NCBI GenBank assembly: GCA_013177895.1
Contig: JABLXV010000041.1
Location: 1-33,432 of the forward strand
Origin: Brevinematales bacterium
GTDB taxonomy: Bacteria > Spirochaetota > Brevinematia > Brevinematales > GWF1-51-8
Length of the DNA: 33,432 nucleotides
Reading direction: 5' to 3'
The notes beneath the pieces were generated by a model. It was not told the DNA's origin and searched no databases. It saw nothing but the letters and a program-made list of their open reading frames with translations. Shown in pieces: positions 23,871 to 30,811 of this stretch (its first letter is position 1; the number at the start of each line of letters is the position of its first letter). A program made the translations under genes and the position numbers.

Positions 23871-24764
23871 ATGGACGTTTCCAAATACAGCGACGATATT
23901 CTGGTATCCAAAATTGAAATGGCAATGAAAAATAACGATGACACGGAAGAATTCAAAGAAGAGCTTAGAAAACGTCATCAAGATAAATGCGTAGAATATG
24001 TTTTTTCATTAACGAAAGATAGGTACACCGCTGAGAGGATAGTAGATAATCAATTCAACCGTCTTGAATTTCTCATATATAAAAATAAGTATTCCGGGAA
24101 AGACTTTTTCAACTGGATAAAACCTTTTATCCACTCCGAAGCAAAAGATATCTTCCGAAACTTTATCGTTAAGCAACGGAAGGCATTACTTGTCGCCGGC
24201 AGTTTAGCCCTTCTCCTTTTTATCATTCTTGTCCCCATGCAAATGTTCAATACCTTCCTCGGCAAAACCGGTCTTGAGGTAGAAAACGAATACAAGCTGG
24301 CATCGACGACAAAGTACGATATTCCGCTCGGGCAAGTCACGGCGGAGAAAGACGCTGAATTCAAGATCGAAGGGAACAATGAAAAGCTCTTCGCAATGCA
24401 GATCAAGAAGGGTACGGTCAATTTCAAGGTGAACCCGTTAGCCGTCGGCCAGGAATTCACCGTTAAGACTGCCGCCGCCGAATACACGGTCGTCGGGACG
24501 GAATTCACCGTTACGGTCGCTTCCAACGCTTCACAGATTTCCGTGAAGGAAGGTAAGGTCAAGGTTAAAACTCAGGGCGGCTTTGAAGCGGTAGTCATGC
24601 CCGGAATGAGCAAGACTTTCTATGAAATGTCTATCAGTACGAACGAGCTCATTACGAACACAATAACCGTGACTCCGAAGAAGGATCAAAAGGATGGAAA
24701 AGAGGGTACTGGCAAGCCGGAGCCGGTAAAGGATCTATCGGCGAAGCCGCTGACGAACATATAA
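23871..24764 (+). CDS. ECF-sigma region-2-like domain fused through a membrane span to a FecR domain, 297 aa
   Basis: ATG 23871 has GGAGG 6 nt upstream. Residues about 38-97 follow ECF sigma region 2: YTAERIVDNQFNRLEF aligns with the AEDxVQExFxxLW core, and FFNWIKPFIHSEAKDIFR with the FxxWLxxIAxNxxxDxxR end. A single span follows at about 105-123 (ALLVAGSLALLLFIILV). Residues about 148-245 are a FecR domain (IPLGQVTAEKDAEFKI, VGTEFTVTV, ISVKEGKVKVKT, MPGMSKTF). A Lys/Pro-rich tail ends it. There is no sigma region 4. In classical systems FecR is an anti-sigma partner of a separate sigma factor; here both types of domain share one chain, divergent from the transfer operon. Confidence 0.8.
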   Translation: MDVSKYSDDILVSKIEMAMKNNDDTEEFKEELRKRHQDKCVEYVFSLTKDRYTAERIVDNQFNRLEFLIYKNKYSGKDFFNWIKPFIHSEAKDIFRNFIVKQRKALLVAGSLALLLFIILVPMQMFNTFLGKTGLEVENEYKLASTTKYDIPLGQVTAEKDAEFKIEGNNEKLFAMQIKKGTVNFKVNPLAVGQEFTVKTAAAEYTVVGTEFTVTVASNASQISVKEGKVKVKTQGGFEAVVMPGMSKTFYEMSISTNELITNTITVTPKKDQKDGKEGTGKPEPVKDLSAKPLTNI

Positions 24765-24781
24765 CAGGATAGGCTATAACA

Positions 24782-24813
24782 GGGAAGTCCCGCTATAACG
24801 GCGGGATTTTCCC
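24782..24813 (+). terminator. Terminator after the sigma2-FecR gene
   Basis: A GC stem TCCCGC-tataacg-GCGGGA (24788-24806) extended by an outer GGGAA/TTCCC pairing, about 18 bp past the stop. A short T run (TTTT) sits inside the 3' arm and AATTTT follows. A plausible intrinsic terminator, though the U tract is interrupted. Confidence 0.55.
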
Positions 24814-24861
24814 TTAATTTTCCGTAAGGAAAAAGACAACCTTTTTACGCTGTTGTTGTTA

Positions 24862-24892
24862 TAATACATTATATACATTGTAATACATTATA
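24862..24892. repeat. 12-bp direct repeats TAATACATTATA in an AT-rich segment
   Basis: TAATACATTATA occurs at 24862-24873 and 24881-24892, with a third degenerate ATACATTG between them. The surrounding 24855-24930 is extremely AT-rich and directly adjoins the first iteron array, so it could be the DNA-unwinding element or an operator of the replication origin. No gene is seen in it. Confidence 0.6.
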
Positions 24893-24932
24893 GGATTATA
24901 ATTACATATATAATAAGGAGTTATAAACGTTT

Positions 24933-25200
24933 CCCTAAGTTTTATGGGGCGTTCCCTAAGTTTTGTGATACTTTTCCTAAGTTTTATGGGGCGTATCCTA
25001 AGTTTTATGATACTTTTCCCTGTGTTTTATGATACCTACCCTAAGTTATATGGGGTAAGACTTATTTGAATGAATAATGGATATTAAGGGTTAATAATTT
25101 ACTTTTTCAGGGATATCCTAAGTTTTATGATACTTTTCCCTGTGTTTTATGGGGCATTTCCCTAAGTTTTGTGATACTTTTCCCTAAGTTTTATGGGGCG
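24933..25200 (+). repeat. Iteron array of the first replicon (about ten repeats, probable origin)
   Basis: Ten repeats of about 18-19 bp begin near 24933, 24954, 24975, 24996, 25018, 25039, 25116, 25138, 25160 and 25182, spaced 21-22 bp, about two helical turns. They share CCCTAAGTTTT and end in one of two ways: type A CCCTAAGTTTTATGGGGCG or type B CCCTAAGTTTTGTGATAC. Two copies have CCCTGTG in place of CCCTAAG. A 60-bp AT-rich gap (25056-25115) splits the array into six and four. Such directly repeated sites upstream of a Rep_3-type gene are characteristic of theta-replicating plasmid origins, bound by the initiator. The IS at 25206 separates the array from its rep gene. Confidence 0.85.
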
Positions 25201-25210
25201 CTTATATGAA

Positions 25211-25255
25211 ACCGCCGGGAAAACTCTGAGGCTTCAGCATAGAGATGAGAGGCGG
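25211..25255 (+). repeat. Left-end subterminal hairpin of the IS605-family element
   Basis: CCGCC (25212-25216) can pair with GGCGG (25251-25255), enclosing the imperfect palindrome CTCT-gag-GCT-tc-AGC-at-AGAG at 25224-25244. The same palindrome occurs in the right end and in the copy at the right window edge. Such hairpins are what Y1 TnpA transposases bind on single-stranded DNA. Confidence 0.65.
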
Positions 25256-25258
25256 GTA

Positions 25259-25287
25259 TTGATGAATTTCAAAGATTCGTCTATATT
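25259..25287 (+). promoter_or_regulatory. tnpB promoter inside the IS left end
   Basis: TTGATG (25259-25264), 17 nt, TATATT (25282-25287). The -10 overlaps a CGTCTA motif also found upstream of four other plus-strand units. The corresponding position in the right-edge IS copy has TTGACT-17-TATAAT. tnpB starts about 20 nt downstream after AAGGAG. Confidence 0.6.
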
Positions 25288-25308
25288 GTAAAAGGAGCAA
25301 AAGAACAG

Positions 25309-26457
25309 GTGAAAGCATTTGTATTCAAACTCTACCGTTCTAAGAATAATAAGACACTTCATCAGACTGTCAATATCGCGGGTATCATCTATAACTACTG
25401 TATCGCCGTTCATAAGAAATACTACGGAGTATTCGGAAAGTCTCTATCCGCAAACCGCTTAAAAGTACATCTAACGAAGCTGAAAAAGAGAACGGAATAC
25501 GAATACTGGAAGAAGGTAGGAAGTCAGGCTATACAGGATATCGTAGAGCGGATTGACCGGGCATACTCCCTGTTTTTCAGTAACCTGAAACGGAAAGTCA
25601 AATGCGCTCCCCCGTCATTCAAGAAAGTGAAGAAATATAGATCATTCACGCTTAAACAGGCGGGATATAATCTTTTCGAGGACAACCGTATCCGTATCGG
25701 GAAGAAGGTCTATAAATACTCGAAGTCAAGGGAGATAGAAGGGAAGATAAAGACGGTAACCATAAAGAGAGATACAATAGGTGATTTGTATATATGCGTT
25801 ATCACTGATTTCAAAGATGATTGCCCTGTCCGCTTGTCCCCGAATAATGGGGGCGTCGCGTCCGGTAAAATGGCGGGGGCGGACTTCGGGCTGAAAACAT
25901 TCCTCACTCTTTCCGATGGCACAAGGCATGAGTCGCCGGAGTTCTATAAGCAGTCACGGAATGAAATGAAGAAGGCTTCCCGCGAACTGTCCAGTAAGAA
26001 AGACGGTTCAAATAACCGGAAGAAGGCTAAGCTTTCGCTAGCCCGTGTCCATCAGAACATATCGAACAGGCGAAAAGACCATCACTACAAACTTGCGCTC
26101 GAACTCTGCCGGAAATATGACGTAATCTATTTTGAGGACTTGAATTTGAAGGGAATGAAAGCACTCTGGGGAAGGAAAGTGTCGGACTTCGGTTTCTATT
26201 CGTTTCTCAAGATACTGGAGCATATCGCCGGAAAGTACGGAACTGAAATACGGTACATCGGACGGTTTGAACCGTCCTCGAAAACCTGTTCTGTATGCGG
26301 ATACATCTATGAGGGTATGACGCTTAGGGAAAGGGAATGGGAATGCCCGGAGTGCGGTACGTTGCATGATAGAGACCTGAACGCTGCAAATAATATTCTT
26401 AAGGTAGGGGCATCTACCTTTCGGGGAGAGGACGTAAGACCCGCGCAAGCGGGCTGA
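25309..26457 (+). CDS. tnpB: TnpB, IS605-family RNA-guided DNA endonuclease, 382 aa
   Basis: GTG start at 25309 with AAGGAG 10 nt upstream. The N-terminus (MKAFVFKLYRSKNNKTLHQT) is the usual TnpB/OrfB helix-turn-helix-type start. The RuvC-like site is intact: Asp192 in GADFGLK, Glu276 in IYFEDLNLKGM, and the HDRDLNAANN motif with Asp354/Asp356. A zinc finger uses Cys327, Cys330, Cys346 and Cys349 (CSVCG, CPECG). Length is normal for the family. TnpB uses an omega RNA from the element's 3' end to cut DNA next to a TAM identical to the insertion target, promoting retention of the element. Confidence 0.95.
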   Translation: MKAFVFKLYRSKNNKTLHQTVNIAGIIYNYCIAVHKKYYGVFGKSLSANRLKVHLTKLKKRTEYEYWKKVGSQAIQDIVERIDRAYSLFFSNLKRKVKCAPPSFKKVKKYRSFTLKQAGYNLFEDNRIRIGKKVYKYSKSREIEGKIKTVTIKRDTIGDLYICVITDFKDDCPVRLSPNNGGVASGKMAGADFGLKTFLTLSDGTRHESPEFYKQSRNEMKKASRELSSKKDGSNNRKKAKLSLARVHQNISNRRKDHHYKLALELCRKYDVIYFEDLNLKGMKALWGRKVSDFGFYSFLKILEHIAGKYGTEIRYIGRFEPSSKTCSVCGYIYEGMTLREREWECPECGTLHDRDLNAANNILKVGASTFRGEDVRPAQAG

Positions 26458-26506
26458 CCTCGACGATCCGAGAATCTCCGTGGCTTTAGCATGGAGAGTA
26501 TGTCAA
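26360..26506 (+). ncRNA. Predicted omega RNA (reRNA) of the IS605-family element
   Basis: By analogy with characterised TnpB systems, the RNA overlaps the 3' end of tnpB and ends at the element's right end, with the guide taken from flanking DNA after TCAA (26507 onward). Conserved between the two right ends are hairpins CCCGC-gcaa-GCGGG (about 26441-26454) and the subterminal CTCC/GGAG hairpin (26476-26496). The seven substitutions between copies mostly lie outside these stems. The 5' limit is a guess. Confidence 0.55.
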
Positions 26507-26550
26507 CCCAGCGAATTTTCCCAATTCGTCTGAAGATAAGGGAGGAATTG

Positions 26551-27834
26551 ATGGATAACAACGAAATATACGACTTTAAAAAAGATGTCACTATCATTGC
26601 TATATCTCATAATTTAACTGCGCTTGAATTACGCATATACAATACGTTAGTAATGTACGCTCAAAAATCCTCTAATAATTCGGATAGCTACAATCAGAAA
26701 TTTTCAATACCTTTAAGAACACTGATGGATATGTCATACTATAAATCCAAAAATTACAGATATTTTCTAAAATCATTGGAAGCAATTAAAAAGACGGAGG
26801 TCAAGATTGACCTTTTGAATGATAAATTAAAAGGAAATTATTTATCTGCATATTTATGCTCACAAATATCCTTTTATGAAGATCAGCCGGGTTTAGTCTT
26901 TTACGAGTTTTCAAGTGATATTGTAAAGCTTGTCCTGGATCCGAAGAAGTATGCACCTTTACAGCTGATGATAACTAATCAGCTTGAAAGTAAATTTTCT
27001 ATGATACTTTACGGCTTGATCCAGTTTTACCGTAAGGTTGAAATTCCTGAAATGGATATCATGAAATTTCGGGAATTATTCGGGATTTTGAATAAATACG
27101 AATCTCCGGCACATATAATGAATGAGGTACTTAAACCTGCGGTCAATGAAATCAATCATTCCCCGCAAATTCCTTATATCGTTACTTTTAAATTTTTACC
27201 CGAGGGAGCAAAGATTAAGAAAAGTATAAAGTTCCGTTTTTCCGCTAAGAATATTGCGATCGGAGAAAGTTCAATCCTTGATAAAGATATTGTACTACCG
27301 AGTCGGATATTCGACTTGATACCGTCCGCATACAGGGGACTATATGAGATCATCGAAATGCTTCAAAGATACATCGAATTGAACGGAGCGGAATATGTAG
27401 TATCGAACATGGTATATACCAATGAGAAAAATCCAAAGAAGAACTATATCGCATATCTGACAAAGGCGCTCGAGAGTGATTATGCCGCCGGTGATCGCGC
27501 AAAGAACGCAGACTTTGAAAGGATCCGCAGAGAAAAAGAAGAGCAAGAGAAAGCGGTAAAAGCCCGGCTTGAGAAAGAGGCGCTGGAAAAGATGGAAAGG
27601 CGAGAAAACCGCCGGAAATCACTCGAGGCATATTTCAACGATCTCCCGGATGAGAAGAAAGAGGGAATTAAAGAAACCGCTATAATTCGTCTTGAATCGA
27701 TGAAATTTAAAGAGGAAGCTGATATAATAAGGTCGGGCAAAATGCCGGACAGCGATTTAGTTTCAGCTTTATGGGACACGGAATTCTTCAATGCGATCGA
27801 AAATACTATGAAAGGAGAATATATTGCAGATTAA
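26551..27834 (+). CDS. Rep_3-type plasmid replication initiator (first), 427 aa
   Basis: I start at ATG 26551, 1 nt spacing rules met by AGGGAGGAATTG; the frame extends upstream to an ATG that lies inside the IS right end and is an artefact of the insertion. ISHNLTALELRIYNTLVMYA near residue 15 is the first-winged-helix signature of RepB/Rep_3 initiators, and SKFSMILYGLIQFYRK marks the second domain's start. Residues about 320-365 are a charged helix (REKEEQEKAVKARLEKEAL). It should bind the iterons at 24933-25200 and load the replisome. It begins a co-transcribed unit with the following three paralogues. Confidence 0.85.
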   Translation: MDNNEIYDFKKDVTIIAISHNLTALELRIYNTLVMYAQKSSNNSDSYNQKFSIPLRTLMDMSYYKSKNYRYFLKSLEAIKKTEVKIDLLNDKLKGNYLSAYLCSQISFYEDQPGLVFYEFSSDIVKLVLDPKKYAPLQLMITNQLESKFSMILYGLIQFYRKVEIPEMDIMKFRELFGILNKYESPAHIMNEVLKPAVNEINHSPQIPYIVTFKFLPEGAKIKKSIKFRFSAKNIAIGESSILDKDIVLPSRIFDLIPSAYRGLYEIIEMLQRYIELNGAEYVVSNMVYTNEKNPKKNYIAYLTKALESDYAAGDRAKNADFERIRREKEEQEKAVKARLEKEALEKMERRENRRKSLEAYFNDLPDEKKEGIKETAIIRLESMKFKEEADIIRSGKMPDSDLVSALWDTEFFNAIENTMKGEYIAD

Positions 27835-28243
27835 CGAGTTATACAACAAATCTTATCTGGGCGGCGCTGTACGCTTCATTGCGGCCACAAAACCCGCTGA
27901 ATACTTCTGCAAAGAGATGAATATCATGATCCTTCACTCGGAAGATCTCGAGAAAAGCGAGGATCCCTATTATGCGTACCGCGAGATAGTGATCACGCCG
28001 GTATACGATCACGCAATGGAACGGGAATACCTTTATGAATTCACAAAAGGAATGACGAAGCTCACTATTGTATTTGTATTCCACGCAACCCGGAAGCTGG
28101 ACTTACCGGAAGTTAAGAACGCACTGGGATTAATATACCAGGATTGGCAGGATGTCGTCAATAATATGACAGATAGCAATAGCATGGAAGAAGTTCAGAA
28201 AGAGGCTTGGAATAAGTTTTTAGATCTGAATAAAGATAACTAG
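27824..28243 (+). CDS. First of three tandem paralogues, function unknown, 139 aa
   Basis: TTG start at 27824 with AAAGGAG 7 nt upstream, overlapping the rep stop by 11 bp. The protein has the features shared with the next two genes: an early LYNKSYLGGAVRFI, a cysteine (YFCKEM), a strand ending REIVITP, EREYLYEF, a hydrophobic strand LTIVFVFHATRKLDL and a helix LGLIYQDWQDVVNNM. No signal peptide or known domain. Translational overlap with rep suggests a role in replication or copy control. Confidence 0.7.
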   Translation: MQINELYNKSYLGGAVRFIAATKPAEYFCKEMNIMILHSEDLEKSEDPYYAYREIVITPVYDHAMEREYLYEFTKGMTKLTIVFVFHATRKLDLPEVKNALGLIYQDWQDVVNNMTDSNSMEEVQKEAWNKFLDLNKDN

Positions 28244-28252
28244 GAGGTTTTT

Positions 28253-28642
28253 ATGAGCGAACAGAATAATACTGAAGTCAATCCCATGTATGATAAGGAC
28301 TACGGCGATGGAATCAGATACCTGAACTACGGCTATAAAGGGGCGAAGGTATGTGTTAAAACCTTGCATACTACCGTCTATGAAGATAGCGTAATCGGAG
28401 TCATATCCGAAGCGGGTATAAAATACCGCCAGTATACAATCTCGCATTACCAGAAAAAAGAAAACCCGGTAGAATTTCTTTATGAAATTGAAAGATCTAT
28501 TATGGACGATGAGACAGGGCAGCCGATTCCGGTTTTTCTTTCATTTCTCTCCCAGAAAGAATTAACTATAGATAAGGTCCGGGATATTATCGGTAATATG
28601 TTTAAGGATATTCAAGCAATAAGCAACGCGAAAAGGAGTTAA
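28253..28642 (+). CDS. Second of three tandem paralogues, function unknown, 129 aa
   Basis: ATG 28253 follows AGGAGGTTTTT. It retains MYDKDYGDGIRYLNY, a cysteine (AKVCVKT), YRQYTISHY, EFLYEIE, the hydrophobic strand IPVFLSFLSQKELTID and IIGNMFKDIQAISN. This is the most diverged of the three. The fold appears alpha/beta with a C-terminal helix. The unit has no known domain that I can name. Confidence 0.72.
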   Translation: MSEQNNTEVNPMYDKDYGDGIRYLNYGYKGAKVCVKTLHTTVYEDSVIGVISEAGIKYRQYTISHYQKKENPVEFLYEIERSIMDDETGQPIPVFLSFLSQKELTIDKVRDIIGNMFKDIQAISNAKRS

Positions 28643-28644
28643 AA

Positions 28645-29004
28645 ATGACAGCGCAGAAACACCCTCTTTATGACAAATCGTACCTCAATGGAAAGGCGCG
28701 TTTTTTATCTTCGATGATAATGCGCGCGAAGGATTTTTGCGCTTTAAAGGACGTATCTATCCGGGAAGTGACTAGAATTTACAGATCAGGCGAAGGGACA
28801 GTAAATATTACCAGATACAAGATCACACCGTTTTTCAATCCGGCAAATGAGCATGAATATGTTTTTGAGTACATACAGAAGAACCGGATAAAAGATATTG
28901 TGATCCTGTTTCACAGCGAGATCGCGTTAGATCCGGATTACGCCCGTGCCGTCGTAGGTTATATTCACCAGGACATTACAAACCTGATGAATCAAATGTC
29001 ATAA
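28645..29004 (+). CDS. Third of three tandem paralogues, function unknown, 119 aa
   Basis: ATG 28645 follows AAAGGAG, 2 bp after the previous stop. It carries LYDKSYLNGKARFLSS, AKDFCAL, ITRYKITPF, HEYVFEYIQ, DIVILFHSEIALDPDYAR and VGYIHQDITNLMNQM, each aligning with its two upstream neighbours. A terminator (29027-29050) follows, so rep and the three paralogues form one transcription unit separate from parA. Function unknown. Confidence 0.72.
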   Translation: MTAQKHPLYDKSYLNGKARFLSSMIMRAKDFCALKDVSIREVTRIYRSGEGTVNITRYKITPFFNPANEHEYVFEYIQKNRIKDIVILFHSEIALDPDYARAVVGYIHQDITNLMNQMS

Positions 29005-29026
29005 AACACTTAATCTCATTTCCGAT

Positions 29027-29050
29027 AGCGGCCTTCGGGCCGCTTTTCTT
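29027..29050 (+). terminator. Terminator after the paralogue triad
   Basis: AGCGGCC (29027-29033), loop TTCG, GGCCGCT (29038-29044), then TTTCTTTT. A stable UUCG-capped stem with T-rich tail, 23 bp after the third paralogue. Confidence 0.85.
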
Positions 29051-29060
29051 TTAATATATT

Positions 29061-29093
29061 TTGAAATTGCGTATTTCGTCTAATTAGTATAAA
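29061..29093 (+). promoter_or_regulatory. Probable parAB promoter region
   Basis: A good -10, TATAAA (29088-29093), lies 21 nt before the parA ATG. The -35 is uncertain: TTGCGT at 29067-29072 gives 15-nt spacing and TTGAAA at 29061 gives 21. Between them is CGTCTA (29077-29082), which recurs at other plus-strand leaders. ParA-family operons are often autoregulated at this site. Confidence 0.5.
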
Positions 29094-29113
29094 ATACCAG
29101 AGAGGAGTTTTTT

Positions 29114-29863
29114 ATGACGGTTATTACCATTGTTTCACAGAAGGGAGGGGTCGGAAAAACCGCGACAGCGCTGACCCTGGCAGATATTCTGTCGAAAAAA
29201 TACAAAGTCCTTGCGGTTGACCTCGACCCTCAGTATTCGATGACCTGTCACCTGACCGGGGACTTACTTCCCAGTATTTTATCCGTTATCAGGAAGCAGG
29301 CTGGGATTGAGGACCTGATCAGGAATTTTGAAGGCCGGTTCGACTATATACCGTCACAGGACGAAATGAGTTATCTCGAGCGCGAGCTTGTTTTAGCAAG
29401 CAGCAGGGAATTTCTTATCTACGACGCTATATCTGATATCGAGAACCGTTACGATTTTATCATCATGGACACTCCTGGATACCTCGGATTCGTAACCCAG
29501 ACAGCCATGTATGCAACGGACGTAATGGTAATCCCGACGCAATTAGAGCGCTGGGGAGCCCGCGCGATAGGCGTCAATCTGGCGATCTGGGAAGAGATCG
29601 GTGATTTCAAGAAAAAGCACATGAAGCGACAACATAAGGCGATCATCCTCCCGAACCTTTATGAAAACAGGAAAATCAAGAACGACGTCCTCGAGATTGT
29701 GATCGACGCATTTCAGGGTATCACCTACGAAAAGCCGATTCATCGTTCTGAAGAGATCGCAAAGGCTTTTTCACAGGAAGGAAAATTCCTGCCGGAAGGG
29801 ACAAATTCTTATCAGGAATACAATGATTTCGTTACGGCTCTTCTCGAGCTCGTGAATAAGTAA
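29114..29863 (+). CDS. parA: ParA-type partition ATPase, 249 aa
   Basis: ATG 29114 follows GAGAGGAG. The deviant Walker A motif is KGGVGKTA at residues 10-17, with the signature Lys10; VLAVDLDPQYSMT is the Walker A' region and YDFIIMDTPG the Walker B. There is no N-terminal DNA-binding extension, so this is a type Ib-like small ParA. It moves plasmid copies apart with a ParB-type partner, which is the next gene. Function in segregation of this replicon is strongly supported by both context and motifs. Confidence 0.93.
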   Translation: MTVITIVSQKGGVGKTATALTLADILSKKYKVLAVDLDPQYSMTCHLTGDLLPSILSVIRKQAGIEDLIRNFEGRFDYIPSQDEMSYLERELVLASSREFLIYDAISDIENRYDFIIMDTPGYLGFVTQTAMYATDVMVIPTQLERWGARAIGVNLAIWEEIGDFKKKHMKRQHKAIILPNLYENRKIKNDVLEIVIDAFQGITYEKPIHRSEEIAKAFSQEGKFLPEGTNSYQEYNDFVTALLELVNK

Positions 29864-29872
29864 GGGGGGGGG
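29864..29872 (+). repeat. Nine-G homopolymer in the ribosome binding site of the ParB-like gene
   Basis: After the parA stop TAA (29861-29863) come nine consecutive G and then AAAAT before ATG 29878. The G tract supplies the Shine-Dalgarno. Homopolymers of this length can change by slippage, which here would alter the spacing or strength of translation initiation. Confidence 0.8.
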
Positions 29873-29877
29873 AAAAT

Positions 29878-30717
29878 ATGGCGACGACAAAAGTAGATAA
29901 GGGTAAAATATCCGGGATCGGCTTAAGAAAGCCCGCAGCGGCCGCAATCGTTCCAGCCGCAGGATCCACTGAAGTAAGTCAACTTAACCACAGATTTTAC
30001 AACGTCCGATCAGGCGCTCCCATTTCCCTGGACGAATTAAAGGTAAGGATATCGGGGAACTTCCAGCGCCGGGATAAACTGGCCGCCGAGACATTGATCG
30101 ACCTATTTTTCATATCGGCGAACAAATCCTACTACGGCCTTGAGGGGCAGTTCGAGCAATGGATCCAAGACAATTTCACCGTTCATAGAACGACGGTATA
30201 CCGTATGATAAAAGTCGTAGACGTCCTGATGGAGTATTCCGAAGGGAAGTTTAACAACGCTCTTACGGGGAATCTGGATCAGACCCTTGAGTTCATTGAA
30301 AATGCGGTAAATACAGTCGGGATGACGAAGCTCATATCGATTTCTCAGGTCGTCGAGGAAAAGCGCGACGAGATGATCGAGCACGTTATGGCCGGCGAGA
30401 TCAAGACCGCGGACGAGATCGATAAGCTCAATAAGGAATACAAGAAAGAAATGGCCGCCGGCAAAGAGAAGCCTTTAAAGGTAGAGGCGACCGCAGAAGT
30501 TATTCCTGATGAAGAAGAGGCCGTAGATCAACGTGTAATGTTCAAGAAAGCAAAAGGAAAATTCGAAGTTATTGTCTACCAGAACGGAGAATTATGGGCT
30601 GATAACTCATTATTACTGACTGTAGATCCTCAGCTGAAGAATGACGTCATTCATTCGGTTACAGAAAACATCATTTCGGAGCTCGAGAAGAATTCCGGTA
30701 AAGTCTTTAAAGAATAG
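29878..30717 (+). CDS. ParB-like centromere-binding protein candidate, 279 aa
   Basis: Directly downstream of parA. An Ala/Pro-rich N-terminus of about 35 residues would suit a ParA-stimulating tail; residues about 85-115 include WIQDNFTVHRTTVYRMIKVV, a helix-turn-helix. A helical region and an acidic linker follow (EVIPDEEEAVDQ), then a small C-terminal domain (GKFEVIVYQNGELWADNSLL) which may dimerise. The ParB/Srx nuclease-type N-terminal domain is not seen, so I call it ParB-like by position and HTH only. Confidence 0.7.
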   Translation: MATTKVDKGKISGIGLRKPAAAAIVPAAGSTEVSQLNHRFYNVRSGAPISLDELKVRISGNFQRRDKLAAETLIDLFFISANKSYYGLEGQFEQWIQDNFTVHRTTVYRMIKVVDVLMEYSEGKFNNALTGNLDQTLEFIENAVNTVGMTKLISISQVVEEKRDEMIEHVMAGEIKTADEIDKLNKEYKKEMAAGKEKPLKVEATAEVIPDEEEAVDQRVMFKKAKGKFEVIVYQNGELWADNSLLLTVDPQLKNDVIHSVTENIISELEKNSGKVFKE

Positions 30718-30754
30718 CCGCCGGTCATACTTAATCATACATATCCACCAAATC

Positions 30755-30779
30755 ACCCGCCTTTTTAGGCGGGTTTTTT
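30755..30779 (+). terminator. Terminator after parAB
   Basis: ACCCGCC (30755-30761), short loop TTTTTA, GGCGGGT (30768-30774), then five further T. Strong intrinsic terminator 37 bp past the ParB-like stop. Confidence 0.88.
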
Positions 30780-30781
30780 CT

Positions 30782-30811
30782 TTGAATTCCTCTATTCCGT
30801 CTATATATTAT
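30782..30811 (+). promoter_or_regulatory. Promoter of the small unit between parAB and the second origin
   Basis: TTGAAT (30782-30787) with TATATT (30804-30809) at 16 nt or TATTAT (30806-30811) at 18 nt; CGTCTA (30798-30803) lies just before the -10. It follows the parAB terminator and precedes a unit closed by the terminator at 31005-31041. Confidence 0.55.

Larger units (their letters stand above)
25206..26506 (+). mobile_element. Complete tnpB-only IS605-family element (IS1341-like)
   Basis: Ends are placed by comparing copies. The left end shares with the right-edge copy the block from ACCG(C/A)CGGG through GAGGCGGG, including the hairpin CTCT-gag-GCT-tc-AGC-at-AGAG. The right end has the matching hairpin CTCC-gtg-GCT-tt-AGC-at-GGAG and then TCAA (26503-26506). 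Both left ends are preceded by TTAT at the same distance, my candidate for the left cleavage/target tetranucleotide. No tnpA is present, so movement would need a Y1 transposase in trans. It is inserted between the iteron array and the first rep gene. Confidence 0.82.

Noticed and set aside
23778-23981. Minus-strand 67-residue frame overlapping the sigma2-FecR start
   Set aside because: Covers the operon promoter and is antisense to a well-supported gene; Phe-rich product is a shadow.
24933-25200. CRISPR-like appearance of the repeats
   Set aside because: Repeats abut with 2-4 nt between them, have no unique spacers and no cas genes; they are iterons upstream of a rep gene.
26491-26550. Upstream ATG as the start of the first Rep protein
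   Set aside because: It lies inside the IS right end, has no Shine-Dalgarno, and the ATG at 26551 follows GGGAGG.
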